Below are positions 45,295 through 55,014 of a stretch of DNA of 64,000 nt, piece by piece (position 1 is the stretch's first letter; each line of letters begins with the position of its first letter). The notes below the pieces were generated by a model that searched no databases, was not told where the DNA came from, and was given only the letters and a program-made list of their open reading frames with translations. Position numbers and translations under genes: made by a program. The stretch is from positions 1-64,000 of the forward strand of contig NZ_QRCT01000020.1 of NCBI RefSeq assembly GCF_003363435.1. Direction: 5' to 3'. The stretch comes from Anaerosacchariphilus polymeriproducens (GTDB lineage Bacteria > Bacillota > Clostridia > Lachnospirales > Lachnospiraceae).

Positions 45295-45312
45295 TCGTTA
45301 ATACTTTAACAA
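45295..45312. promoter_or_regulatory. Rex redox-sensor operator
   Basis: On the minus strand TTGTTAA-AGTA-TTAACGA matches the Rex consensus TTGTTAANNNNTTAACAA with one mismatch. It lies about 105 bp upstream of adhE, a classical Rex target. The rest of 45192-45429 has only AT-rich leader and a possible TATAAA. Confidence 0.85.
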
Positions 45313-45429
45313 TGTTCGACACATAAGTAAAATGCTAAATATACATACCCCTATGTTATTGTCGATATATCTGTTTTAAAGTTATTAAAAGTCGTTTTTT
45401 AGTTATAAGAATTTTCTATAATTTTACAT

Positions 45430-45473
45430 AAAAAAAGTATTCAAAACATACAATATTTGAACATTTTGAACAC
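45430..45473 (-). terminator. terminator after the LysR gene
   Basis: GTGTTCAAAA pairs with TTTTGAATAC (one G-U) around a 17-nt loop, followed by T7 on the minus strand, 70 bp past the LysR stop. Confidence 0.75.
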
Positions 45474-45543
45474 CTCTATTCTATCTGCCACTATTATATT
45501 TCAGTGAATATTTTTTATAAGAAAAACGATACAAAATAGCAAT

Positions 45544-46467
45544 TTACATATACTTTCTTTTTTCTTCACAAACTAATGTAATAAATTCATTATCTAATTC
45601 CGTCAATTTATAGCCTTTTCGATATATTAAAACATCTCTATGTATTCTTGTGTTTTCTCTGCATTTTTTCTGAATCAATCCAAATTTGGTTATTAAATCA
45701 TTTGGTTCCGGAGAAGTAAACATAAATGTATTTGGATTTTTTTCAAGAATTGCAAACTGACTTCCTCGTTCATAGACATAAATATGCTTATCTGAATATT
45801 TTGACAGCTCTTCTTTCCTAACATCTGCAAGAGATAAAGATGGAACATACAAATCTGCATGGGTAATTTCTACATAAGCTGCCAGTTCAGAAAGCTTTAT
45901 ATCATCGTTCTGTGCCAGAGGATGCTCTTTTGACATAAGAACTACATAAGAAAAGTCTGCTATAATCCCTGCAACTAATTTTTTATCATTAAATAATGAG
46001 CGATAATATTTATCAAATATATTTTGATATCGAATAATACCTAAATTGGAATCTCCCTTTACCACTCTATTAATCGTCTGCATGGGATTGGTTTCTTTAT
46101 AGTAAATTTCTGCTGATTTATCAGTCTTTATATGGTTGGAAAACTCTGCAAATGCATTTGAAATATAGCTGGTCCGAGGAACACAAACAGTAAATTTCTG
46201 CTTCGGTTTCTTACCTCTTTTATAAAGTTCTTCTACTTCCTCTACTTGAGAGATTATGCACTTTGCATATTTCAGAAACTCTTCTCCATCTATCGTAAGC
46301 AATATTCCTTTTGAGGTACGTTTGAATATAGTTATTCCTAACTCTTCTTCCAATTGTCGAATTGCGCGGGATAAATTGGGTTGTCCCATATAAAGATTTT
46401 CCGCAGCTTTACTGATTGATTTCGTTTTTGCAATTTCAACAGCGTACTTTAAATGAAGTATATTCAT
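45544..46467 (-). CDS. LysR-family transcriptional regulator
   Basis: The 307-aa protein has an N-terminal LysR helix-turn-helix (1-60; LKYAVEIAKTKSISKAAENLYMGQPNLSRAIRQLEEELG) and a periplasmic-binding-like effector domain (about 90-300). The start is the ATG with AGGAGG nine bases before; the GTG/ATG further up gives 12 extra residues and has no site. LysR proteins often regulate a neighbouring gene. The nearest candidates are adhE (next downstream, same strand) and the MATE gene (upstream, same strand), and there is no divergent partner. Confidence 0.92.
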   Translation of the reverse strand: MNILHLKYAVEIAKTKSISKAAENLYMGQPNLSRAIRQLEEELGITIFKRTSKGILLTIDGEEFLKYAKCIISQVEEVEELYKRGKKPKQKFTVCVPRTSYISNAFAEFSNHIKTDKSAEIYYKETNPMQTINRVVKGDSNLGIIRYQNIFDKYYRSLFNDKKLVAGIIADFSYVVLMSKEHPLAQNDDIKLSELAAYVEITHADLYVPSLSLADVRKEELSKYSDKHIYVYERGSQFAILEKNPNTFMFTSPEPNDLITKFGLIQKKCRENTRIHRDVLIYRKGYKLTELDNEFITLVCEEKRKYM

Positions 46468-46603
46468 CTCTTCTCCTCCTAATACTTCTATTGGCAAAAT
46501 CATTCCCTTCCTAACTAAAGAATTGAGAACAATAGTTTCGCTGTTAAAATCTTATCATACATTATCCTGTTTCTCCATTATTTTTTTTAATTTAGCACTT
46601 CAA

Positions 46604-47941
46604 CTATGTTATATTTTTCATCCACTTCCTGGTCTTAACTATAAATAGACCAATAATTAATCGTATTATTTCTTCCAATGATAATATCAGATATACATAA
46701 TAAATTGGTAACTTTAGTACAAAAGCAGCCAATAATCCAAGAGGTACTCCAAAAATCCATGTTCCAATCAAATCAATTACCATGGTGAAATTTGTATTTC
46801 CTCCACTTCTTAAGATTCCACCACCCATAATCATGTTTAAAATTTTAGCAAATAGCACAAAAGATAATGCATAGACGATATATATTGTCATTTGTTCAAC
46901 TTCTGGCTCAACATTAAACAATCTAACATAAAACGGTATGGTAAGAGCCAATATTATACTAATTATAATTGAACCTACTAATCCTGCTTTTAATAAAAAT
47001 TTGGAAATATCATAAGCTTTTTCATTCTCGTTTTTTCCCAAACGTTTTCCAACCATAACCACAGCTGCTGATGATACCCCTGAAAACATACCAATGAACA
47101 TTCCTTGCAAAGGATTTGTAATCGTCATTGCTGCCAACGCTTTTGTCCCAAGTCTCCCATAAATAGCTGCATAAATATTTTCACCGATACTCCAGGAACA
47201 CTCATTTAACATAATAGGTAAAATTATAATCGAAATACGTTTATAGAATTTTGTATTCCACAAATGAATAGGTTTTAGATAAATTTCTTTCTTTAATTTT
47301 AATCGAAGTATAAAATAAAGTAAATAAAAGGCTTCCAATATTCTGGCAATTAAGGTTCCTATTGCTGCTCCTGTTAAGTACATCTTAGGTACACCAAACT
47401 TTCCAAAAATAAATATATAATTAAAAATTATATTAACAAGCACAGATATAACACTGGCATACATTGGATATTTGCTTTTCTCTATACTCCGCAGGTAAGA
47501 AGATGCAAGTAATGTAAATGTCATTGGAATAAAACTTATTGAAATTACTCTCAAATATTGCGCCGCCATATGAATGGCAGCAGAATCATCCGTGTAAACT
47601 CTCATAATTAAATCAGGCATTAATAATGATGGTAATGTAAACAAAAGCATAATAATGACTGAAATATATAAGCAAGAAAAAAAACTTTGGTTTATCCCTT
47701 TTTTATCTTTGATTCCATGATACTGTGCAATCAATATTGAGGCAACTGCTGCAACGGATGATAATGTAAAAGTTACCAAACTTGAAAATTTAGCTCCAAG
47801 ACCACTTCCGGCAATACTCAATGAACCAAGAGACCCTACCATCAATTGATCAACTAAACTATAAGAAGCTTGAAAAATACTCTGTAAAGTTACAGGAAGA
47901 CCAATTGATATCATTTCCTTCATGTATCCCTTATTATTCAT
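46604..47941 (-). CDS. MATE-family efflux transporter
   Basis: A 445-aa membrane protein with 12 helices and the two-halves MATE layout (SIGLPVTLQSIFQASYSLVDQLMVGSLG near the start, repeated as IPFYVRLFNVEPE near 330). It exports drugs or organic cations against sodium or protons. Substrate unknown. It lies between LysR and a DUF1848 gene without tight spacing. Confidence 0.93.
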   Translation of the reverse strand: MNNKGYMKEMISIGLPVTLQSIFQASYSLVDQLMVGSLGSLSIAGSGLGAKFSSLVTFTLSSVAAVASILIAQYHGIKDKKGINQSFFSCLYISVIIMLLFTLPSLLMPDLIMRVYTDDSAAIHMAAQYLRVISISFIPMTFTLLASSYLRSIEKSKYPMYASVISVLVNIIFNYIFIFGKFGVPKMYLTGAAIGTLIARILEAFYLLYFILRLKLKKEIYLKPIHLWNTKFYKRISIIILPIMLNECSWSIGENIYAAIYGRLGTKALAAMTITNPLQGMFIGMFSGVSSAAVVMVGKRLGKNENEKAYDISKFLLKAGLVGSIIISIILALTIPFYVRLFNVEPEVEQMTIYIVYALSFVLFAKILNMIMGGGILRSGGNTNFTMVIDLIGTWIFGVPLGLLAAFVLKLPIYYVYLILSLEEIIRLIIGLFIVKTRKWMKNIT

Positions 47942-48025
47942 TTTTAATCCCCTTTTTTAGTTAATGAATAATAATATATATGATAACTTAGTATGAAAAG
48001 AAGTACTAATTTTCAGAAGGTATAA

Positions 48026-48958
48026 TTAATTAAAAAAACTCAACTGCTCTTCTTTTAATGATTTTAATTTTCTTTCTGTAATTTTATCTTTCTCATCCAA
48101 TTCACTACATAAAATTGGGGAATACGGATTATATACTTTTAAGTTTTCTTTTACTTTATTACAATTTTCATTTGCATAACAATAGATACATTCATTTTTA
48201 CAGGTATCATAACAGCCTATATCAATACTTTCCATACATCCACATTCATTACGCTGATTTTTATCTTTCTTGACTTTGATTTTTGAACCTATTATTTGTT
48301 CAATTAAAGTTTTGTCAATACAACTACTACGGCCTATTCCGTATTTTGATAAATCTATTTTTTCAGCACACGTATCTATCAACAGTTGATTTTTCTTTGC
48401 AATTTGAGCTAATTGCCCTGTAAAATTTTCTATATCTTCTATCTCTTGCACTTTTATATTTTTCATATTTCTTTTTGTTTTTAAATATAAATCCAAAAAG
48501 CTGATTATTACTTTATTGGTATACCCATTCAAATTCTCTGCAATTTTTGTAAACGCTTTAATATGATAGTCTAATGAATACTTCTCGGTTATTAGGATAG
48601 GGTCATAACGCCATATTACTTTTTCTTTCCCAATCTTATTTGATAATTCTTGAAAGATAGGAATCATATAATTCTTTTTATCAGGTACATTAGGTTCTAA
48701 ATCTTTTCCATACCCTGTTAAAGTAAACTGAAAGTAATACTTATAGTCTTTTAATTCATCCAGTTTTTGAAGCATAGGTTCAGGATTTTTTGTCCAAAAC
48801 ACAATACAATCGACATTCTTAGGAGAAACATCTATTTTACTGACTTGATATATATTGATAGGGTTTCGTACATATAAATGCCCTTCTTTTAATCGGTTAA
48901 GAAACCAATCCGAATAATAATTTGGTATGTCAGTACGCCTGCTTGCACTTAAAATCAT
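48026..48958 (-). CDS. DUF1848 protein, probable radical-SAM-like Fe-S protein
   Basis: The 310-aa protein matches DUF1848: it begins MILSASRRTDIPNYYSDWFLNRLKEG and has a DCIVFWTKNPEPML segment (about 50-63). At about 236-256 it has CGC-x7-C-x3-C-x3-C-x2-CYA, a Cys cluster that could hold a [4Fe-4S] centre as in radical SAM enzymes. The usual CxxxCxxC start motif is not at the N-terminus, which sets it apart. Function unknown. It is 20 bp downstream of the racemase gene and may share its transcript. Confidence 0.85.
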   Translation of the reverse strand: MILSASRRTDIPNYYSDWFLNRLKEGHLYVRNPINIYQVSKIDVSPKNVDCIVFWTKNPEPMLQKLDELKDYKYYFQFTLTGYGKDLEPNVPDKKNYMIPIFQELSNKIGKEKVIWRYDPILITEKYSLDYHIKAFTKIAENLNGYTNKVIISFLDLYLKTKRNMKNIKVQEIEDIENFTGQLAQIAKKNQLLIDTCAEKIDLSKYGIGRSSCIDKTLIEQIIGSKIKVKKDKNQRNECGCMESIDIGCYDTCKNECIYCYANENCNKVKENLKVYNPYSPILCSELDEKDKITERKLKSLKEEQLSFFN

Positions 48959-48978
48959 TATCGAGAATCCTTTCCATT

Positions 48979-49671
48979 TTACTTCTTTATTGCATCCATT
49001 GCTGCTTTTTCACCATGTATATGTGTCGTATCGAAAACAGGAAGTTTTGTATCTTCTTGTTGAATCAAAAGACCTATTTCTGTACAACCTAAAATAACTC
49101 CTTGTGCTCCCTGCTCCGCTAACTTATGAATAATACGTAAATACTCCTGTTTCGATTTTTCTTCTATCTTTCCCATACAAAGTTCATCATAAATCACATG
49201 ATTTACAAACTCTATATCTTCATCATCTGGGATAAGAACTTCTATACCTACATTCATTAATTTTTCTTTATAAAAATCCTGCTTCATGGTATATTTCGTT
49301 CCTAACAATGCCACTTTTTCAATTTTATTTTCTAAGAGTTTTTCTGCCGTTGCTTCTGCAATGTGAATAATTGGTATCTTAATTTTTGACTGTATCTGCG
49401 GCACTACTTTATGCATCGTATTCGTACAGATAACAATGAAATCAGCACCCGCTTTCTCAAGACTTAGAGCCGCTTCTGCTAAAATCTCTCCACTCTTTTC
49501 CCAATCGCCATTTACCTGACATTCTTCTATTTCTTGAAAATCTACACTATATAATAATATTTTTGCAGAGTGTAACCCACCCAGTTGTTCTTTCACCACC
49601 TCATTTATTATCTTGTAATATGTAACTGTACTTTCCCAACTCATTCCCCCAATTAATCCTATTGTTTTCAT
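48979..49671 (-). CDS. aspartate/glutamate racemase family protein
   Basis: The 230-aa protein is a two-cysteine racemase: Cys82 in VICTNTMH and Cys196 in LGCTEIGLL, with the GLIGGMSWEST start (5-15). These enzymes racemise aspartate, glutamate or other amino acids without cofactor and supply D-amino acids for cell wall or signalling. Substrate cannot be named from sequence. It is 21 bp downstream of the M23 peptidase, which would fit a cell-wall role. Confidence 0.93.
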   Translation of the reverse strand: MKTIGLIGGMSWESTVTYYKIINEVVKEQLGGLHSAKILLYSVDFQEIEECQVNGDWEKSGEILAEAALSLEKAGADFIVICTNTMHKVVPQIQSKIKIPIIHIAEATAEKLLENKIEKVALLGTKYTMKQDFYKEKLMNVGIEVLIPDDEDIEFVNHVIYDELCMGKIEEKSKQEYLRIIHKLAEQGAQGVILGCTEIGLLIQQEDTKLPVFDTTHIHGEKAAMDAIKK

Positions 49672-49692
49672 ATTCCATCATCCTTATCTAAT

Positions 49693-50490
49693 TTATTTTT
49701 TAAACTTGATTGGTAACCCTTCCGAACAAGTCGGAAATACCATTTGCAACGGATTGTTTCTCTGATGCTGTATATGCAAATGTGGCTCCGAGGTAGTACC
49801 TGAATTGCCAACCTTACCTATGTACTCACCTTCTGTTATATGATCACCAACTGTTACTTTGATACTATTCTTTTCTAAATGTGCCAATATCATAAAGGTT
49901 CCCGTACGATCTATTTTGATAAATACATAGTTACCTAATTGACTTTTAAACTCATCCGTATTCGGAAGAATATCTTCTTCTGAATTTTCAAGACCAATAA
50001 TAGTACCTGAGACCGGTGCAACTACATCTGCATTGTATATACCAAATTTAGTCAAATCGTTACTTTCAATATCATAAGGCTCTACTAGTATATCATATGC
50101 ATAACATTCAGATGGCCATATTGCATGAGTCTTATAATTAACACCACCAAAAGTAATGCCATCCTTTACAGGCATAACAGCTGCTATTTCCTCTTTCTTG
50201 TCCGCCTTTGTTGGATAGGTAATGCTGGAAATACCTAATAAAATTGTAATCGGATATGCTCCAATCAAAGAGATTATTAATAGCATCAAATTCCACTTTA
50301 GACTTTTCTTTTTTAACTTTCTTACTAGTAACGCTATGACTTGAACCAATGCTACTATCAATGATAATGGCGCCAAAACAAATACTGCGAAGCTCCATGC
50401 ATAAGCACCTGCCATTCCTCCTGCCAGATAAACACATGCTAAACATATAACTTCCATAACACATAATACATAAAAAACTATTTTTTTCAT
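49693..50490 (-). CDS. membrane-anchored M23-family peptidase
   Basis: The 265-aa protein has about three N-terminal helices (5-25, 30-57, 68-90) and a C-terminal M23/LytM domain (about 108-245). The final metal motif HLH (237-239, in SEPHLHIQH) is intact; the first, usually HxxxD, is represented by His122 and Asp133 (AYDILV), wider than usual. It may cut peptidoglycan cross-links, or be a binding variant with altered metal site. The start has GAGG. Confidence 0.88.
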   Translation of the reverse strand: MKKIVFYVLCVMEVICLACVYLAGGMAGAYAWSFAVFVLAPLSLIVALVQVIALLVRKLKKKSLKWNLMLLIISLIGAYPITILLGISSITYPTKADKKEEIAAVMPVKDGITFGGVNYKTHAIWPSECYAYDILVEPYDIESNDLTKFGIYNADVVAPVSGTIIGLENSEEDILPNTDEFKSQLGNYVFIKIDRTGTFMILAHLEKNSIKVTVGDHITEGEYIGKVGNSGTTSEPHLHIQHQRNNPLQMVFPTCSEGLPIKFKK

Positions 50491-50602
50491 TTGTATCTCC
50501 TCTATTATTATTTTTTTTCATTATAAATTAAAAATATAAAGATTTTAATAAGAAGAACTTAATTATAGTTTATATATAATGAGGTGGAAAAAATTTTATA
50601 TT

Positions 50603-51355
50603 TTAAAAACCCTGTTTTTCCAACCACTCTGATAACCATTTCTCTCGGTATATCTTTTTATTTTCTGAAATATCCCATTTCCCCAATTTCAATTCATTAT
50701 GTAATTTTCCATCCATTAAGTATATGACTCTGCTTGCCCTGGCTGCTACTTTTGCATCATGAGTTACAATAATGACCGTTTTCCCTTCACGATTTACAGT
50801 ATTCAAAATATCCATTATTTCTCTTGTCGCACTACTATTTAATGCTCCAGTGGGTTCATCTCCAAACAAGATATCAGGCTGGTTAATAAGCGCCCTGCAA
50901 ATTGCTGCGCGCTGCAGCTGACCTCCAGAAACTTTTTTTATATCATGGTCTGCTACACTTAAGATACCTGTCTTTTCCATTAGCATATTTGCATTACAAT
51001 TTATTTGTTCTCTAGTCAATTTTCTTGCCTTAAATCCTGGCAGTACAATATTGTCACGAATAGATAAATTTTTCAAAAGATAAGAATTCTGAAATATAAA
51101 TCCCATCTGTTTTAATCTTACTTCGCTCATCATATCATCATTCAGCATAGAAATATCTTTCCCACAAAACAGTACGTTACCGGAAGAAGACTTGTCCATT
51201 CCACTTAAATTGTAAAGCAATGTAGATTTTCCTGAACCTGACTGTCCCATAATTGCTATAAATTCTCCTTCAGATACCTTGAGATTTATATTCTTTAAAA
51301 CTTTAATATCTTCAAAACTTTTACATAGATTCTGTGTCTCTAATAATGTTTTCAC
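50603..51355 (-). CDS. ABC transporter ATP-binding protein
   Basis: The 250-aa ATPase has Walker A GQSGSGKS (37-44), Q-loop FQNSYL, signature VSGGQLQR and Walker B ILFGDEPTGAL. It starts with GTG, preceded by GGGAGG; a longer reading adds six residues and overlaps the permease stop. It forms a LolCDE/MacB-type transporter with the FtsX permease encoded just before it. It is the last gene of the TetR-MFS-permease-ATPase operon. Confidence 0.92.
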   Translation of the reverse strand: MKTLLETQNLCKSFEDIKVLKNINLKVSEGEFIAIMGQSGSGKSTLLYNLSGMDKSSSGNVLFCGKDISMLNDDMMSEVRLKQMGFIFQNSYLLKNLSIRDNIVLPGFKARKLTREQINCNANMLMEKTGILSVADHDIKKVSGGQLQRAAICRALINQPDILFGDEPTGALNSSATREIMDILNTVNREGKTVIIVTHDAKVAARASRVIYLMDGKLHNELKLGKWDISENKKIYREKWLSEWLEKQGF

Positions 51356-51372
51356 ATTGGCCTCCCTAATCA

Positions 51373-53727
51373 CTATTCGTTTATAAGCGTAATAATATTA
51401 TATTTTTTAATTGTTCTTACAACAATCCAAGTTATCAGAAGTATAAGCATAATCAAAAACAGAGGACAAATAATAAACTCCGTTACAGGATTAATAATAA
51501 GTTCTACCTTCTTTATCCCAAGCCCTGCGCTGCTTAATGCAACGTTACTAATCTTTTCTCCTAACACTTGCGTCAATACTATACCCGTTAATATTCCAAT
51601 CATTGAAATGCAACCGATTTTTATCATATATTGCATTTTTATATCTCGCTTTGAAAACCCAATTGCTCTTAAAACTGCTATTTCCGATAGGTCCTTTGCA
51701 AGTCGCAGCTTTATAAATAAAATTGTTACAAACATAGTCAGACAGGAACTAATAATAATAATTACAAAAATAATTGTCCTAAGTTGATTTACAACTCCCC
51801 CCAAAGTTTGATTGATGAATTCTTCCATTGGTTCCACCTTAATTCCATAACCAAGGATTTCATTCCATTCATCTGCCTTTTTTTTCACATCTGTTTTTTC
51901 GTTAAAGTTAACTGAAAAAGAATATTTTTCACTATTCAATCCCGAAAAATGATATTTTGATTTTGCTGTGTATCCACCACTTGTAACGTCCTGATAAATT
52001 CCTGAAATAACAAATTCCTTTTCTTTTCCATTTAAATATAGTACTATAATGTCATTGGTCTCTTTACCCATTTCATTAGCATTAAGATAGGAAATTGCAA
52101 GTTCATTTTCCCTCTCAGGTGACTTTCCACTAAGAAACTGAAGTTCATTTCCAGCGTTTTCTCCACTGTCTATATGTAAATTCATAAGCTTCTTTTGTGC
52201 ATCAACAGTTTTTGCGCAAACTCTTCGATATTCCTGATAATTTAAGATATCTTCATCTCTTTTTAAGAGCTGTTTTATAGTTTCATAATTATCTTCAATA
52301 TTTTTACCATTACCTGTTTCAATCATAATATCTTCCAATGAACTTCCCATATAGGAAATAAATTTAGGCGATTTTAAGGTGTTCATCAGATTTACCGGAA
52401 TTAGAATCATCAATACAACTATAATAGACGAGAAAAATACGATAAGCCAGTTTCTAAATTGAAAGAAAACTTCACAAATTCCTAGCAACCAATTAACTGG
52501 CAGTTTCTTAGATTTATATATGATTTTCTTGAAACCTGCTGCATTTTTATTCAATCTATTTCCTCTTACCAGCGTTTCAACGACCGATAACTTTTTGATT
52601 TTTTTTAATACAATTTTACAGTAAAAATTAGTAATATAAAAAACGATACAACTAATAATTAATGATAATACTATTGCATGAATTGATATCTTTTTATCTC
52701 CGAATGTTATACTAATATGCCTTGTAAAAATACTACTTATTAATAATGCAAAAATATTTCCCGCTATTACACCTGCGATTGCCAATGTCCTGTACTTAAT
52801 AAGATAAAGGTCTCTGATATCAAAAAATCGAAGCCCTATCGCCTTCATTACCCCAATCTCATTCATATCTTCTTCCATTGCAGCCAATATCGTAAACCTA
52901 ACACATATAAAAGAAATAAGGATTAAAAGTATACTTACAAAAAATAAAACAAATACCGTTATAATATCCGTTAAAGCACTCAGCAAAAAAATCATTGAAT
53001 AAGTAACAGCCTGTCCATTCTGTGGTAGTCCTGCATTTTCATAATCAGTCTGAAAAGCGTTAGCTTCTTTAGAATTGGTAAGATATGCTTCTATCAGATA
53101 CTCAACCTCTCCAACTTTACCTTGCAGCATATTGAAGTCTTTTTCACTTAATAGTATTCTTGTTGAAGAACACATTGTAGAATTCATCATGGAATCCAAA
53201 ATAAATTCTTTAATTACAAACTCTTTGGTAATTCCATTACAGTTCAAAATAATGCGGTCTCCTAATTCCATTTTGTACATTTCTTTTAATAGTACAGGTA
53301 CCCCTATTTCTCCTTGACGAATAACTGCTTTATTATGTTTCGAATTTAATAGTATATCTCTTTCTTTATTCTGCATAACCAGGCCGATGTCGAGACGGCA
53401 ATCAGAAAGATTGTATGTATTTTGATCTCCCTTAACTGTAATACATTCGCCGTACATATCAATCATTGTGCAAGTCTGCCAATAGGTTATATCCCCATGT
53501 TCTGACATAAATTTATTGATTGCTTCCCGATTGATTTCTCCTTTATGCATCTGCATGAAATGAGAAGGCTTTGCTTTCTTATATAATTCAGATATTGATG
53601 TAAAAGTCTGTACAGCCACAATCACAGACAAAGCTGCAAGCATCGCAGAAAATACCATAAACAAAAATAATGCCAGATTAATTAATTTATTTCTTTTCAA
53701 ATCCTTTTTAATTATTTGCCAATTCAT
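51373..53727 (-). CDS. ABC transporter permease, FtsX family, large
   Basis: A 784-aa permease with an N-terminal helix, a large external domain, and two FtsX blocks (about 235-385 and 660-780). Each ends in an FtsX-like stretch (NEIGVMKAIGLRFFDIRDLY about 304-323; DLSEIAVLRAIGFSKRDI about 690-707). This is the eight- to ten-helix layout of export/defence permeases. The start is the ATG with AAGGAG nine bases before; it lies 20 bp inside the MFS gene in another frame. The function is probably efflux or envelope export. Confidence 0.9.
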   Translation of the reverse strand: MNWQIIKKDLKRNKLINLALFLFMVFSAMLAALSVIVAVQTFTSISELYKKAKPSHFMQMHKGEINREAINKFMSEHGDITYWQTCTMIDMYGECITVKGDQNTYNLSDCRLDIGLVMQNKERDILLNSKHNKAVIRQGEIGVPVLLKEMYKMELGDRIILNCNGITKEFVIKEFILDSMMNSTMCSSTRILLSEKDFNMLQGKVGEVEYLIEAYLTNSKEANAFQTDYENAGLPQNGQAVTYSMIFLLSALTDIITVFVLFFVSILLILISFICVRFTILAAMEEDMNEIGVMKAIGLRFFDIRDLYLIKYRTLAIAGVIAGNIFALLISSIFTRHISITFGDKKISIHAIVLSLIISCIVFYITNFYCKIVLKKIKKLSVVETLVRGNRLNKNAAGFKKIIYKSKKLPVNWLLGICEVFFQFRNWLIVFFSSIIVVLMILIPVNLMNTLKSPKFISYMGSSLEDIMIETGNGKNIEDNYETIKQLLKRDEDILNYQEYRRVCAKTVDAQKKLMNLHIDSGENAGNELQFLSGKSPERENELAISYLNANEMGKETNDIIVLYLNGKEKEFVISGIYQDVTSGGYTAKSKYHFSGLNSEKYSFSVNFNEKTDVKKKADEWNEILGYGIKVEPMEEFINQTLGGVVNQLRTIIFVIIIISSCLTMFVTILFIKLRLAKDLSEIAVLRAIGFSKRDIKMQYMIKIGCISMIGILTGIVLTQVLGEKISNVALSSAGLGIKKVELIINPVTEFIICPLFLIMLILLITWIVVRTIKKYNIITLINE

Positions 53728-54979
53728 TTTCCATCTCCTTAATACTTTTCCTTGATCCAAAAATAACTGCAAACGCAAACATTATAATACCGGTAATAAT
53801 AAGCATAAATCCAATTCCTCGACCTTCTCCGATACCAATAATACGACCAATGTTTCCTGCCAAAATTCCTTCCTTAGTCAGCATTGGCTCAAACACATAA
53901 TCAGCCAATACACCACAGACCGCATAAGCCGCTACATAGCCTGCTTGTGTTATTACACTTATTATTCCCCATACCCTGCCTTGCATCTCATTAGATACCC
54001 TGACACGAATTAATACGTCTGCACATGTATTGACAAATGGTAACGCTGCAAAAAATAATATACAAAATGCCGCAAGCAATCCTATATGGGTCGTTGTTCC
54101 TGCCAATGCCATAAAAATTCCTGCCGCCATTAGAGAAAATATAAGTATCTTGGAATAATTTCTTTTTATATTCAAACTTGCAATAATAACACTGCCAATT
54201 AACATACCGACAGCACTAACTGATTCCATAATTCCAAGTACTTTAGAATTAGAAAAAGCCAAAATCATAGGAGCCAGCAAAGTCTGCATGAATGCTAAAA
54301 AAAAGCAAGTAAAAGTCATCAATAATACTAAGCTGCTTATTCCTTTATCGGCAGTAATACTCCTTATTCCTTCCTGGAATTCTCTGAAAAAATTGAAATC
54401 ACTCTGTTTTAATTTAATGTTATTTACATTTCTTCGCACGATTACTAAAACAAAAACAGTAACAAAAAATGTTAGTATATCAATTATTAAAATCCCCTTA
54501 ATTCCTATAGAAGAAAGAAGTAATCCTGCTATCAAAGGTGATACTAAGTACTTAGATGCACCTGCCAGCTGAACCAGACCACTTGCTTTTGCAAATTCTT
54601 CTTTGGGGAGTAATTCTGTTATCGTTGCTTTATAAGCAGGCTCAAGTAATCCTAAAAAGATGGAACTTATCGTAACACCGATACATATAGGAATTACACC
54701 CGTATAACCAGACTGCATACAGATGATTATAACCAAAAGACCCACGGCTGAAAAAAAATCTCCACATATCATTAATAACCTTCTGTCATAACGATCTGCA
54801 AGGATACCTCCAAAGGGGTTCAAAAGAATGGTAGGAGCAAATGCCAGAAGAGCTACGACCGATACCCATGTTGCGCTTCTTGTAAGCTGATAAACATAAA
54901 TTGAAATGGCAAATGCAGTCATACCACTACCAATATTTGAAATTAATTCCCCAATCCATATAGCTATAAACTTTTTCAT
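53708..54979 (-). CDS. MFS transporter
   Basis: The 423-aa protein has 12 helices and the MFS start (MKKFIAIWIGELISNIGSGMTAFAISIYVYQLT), the loop-2 motif GGILADRYDRRLLM (about 59-72) and a mid-loop near 190. It resembles MdfA/NepI-like macrolide or multidrug pumps of the enterobactin exporter (TIGR) type. Its end overlaps the ABC permease start by 20 bp, linking an MFS pump and an ABC system in one operon. It is 36 bp after the TetR gene. Confidence 0.92.
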   Translation of the reverse strand: MKKFIAIWIGELISNIGSGMTAFAISIYVYQLTRSATWVSVVALLAFAPTILLNPFGGILADRYDRRLLMICGDFFSAVGLLVIIICMQSGYTGVIPICIGVTISSIFLGLLEPAYKATITELLPKEEFAKASGLVQLAGASKYLVSPLIAGLLLSSIGIKGILIIDILTFFVTVFVLVIVRRNVNNIKLKQSDFNFFREFQEGIRSITADKGISSLVLLMTFTCFFLAFMQTLLAPMILAFSNSKVLGIMESVSAVGMLIGSVIIASLNIKRNYSKILIFSLMAAGIFMALAGTTTHIGLLAAFCILFFAALPFVNTCADVLIRVRVSNEMQGRVWGIISVITQAGYVAAYAVCGVLADYVFEPMLTKEGILAGNIGRIIGIGEGRGIGFMLIITGIIMFAFAVIFGSRKSIKEMENELANN

Positions 54980-55014
54980 AATAGTTTCCTTTTACTTTTA
55001 AATTATCTTTTGTA

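Noticed and set aside
45430-45473. Short frame (ATG to TGA, seven codons) with GAGG between lysR and adhE
   Set aside because: It coincides with the lysR terminator hairpin, which explains the sequence better.
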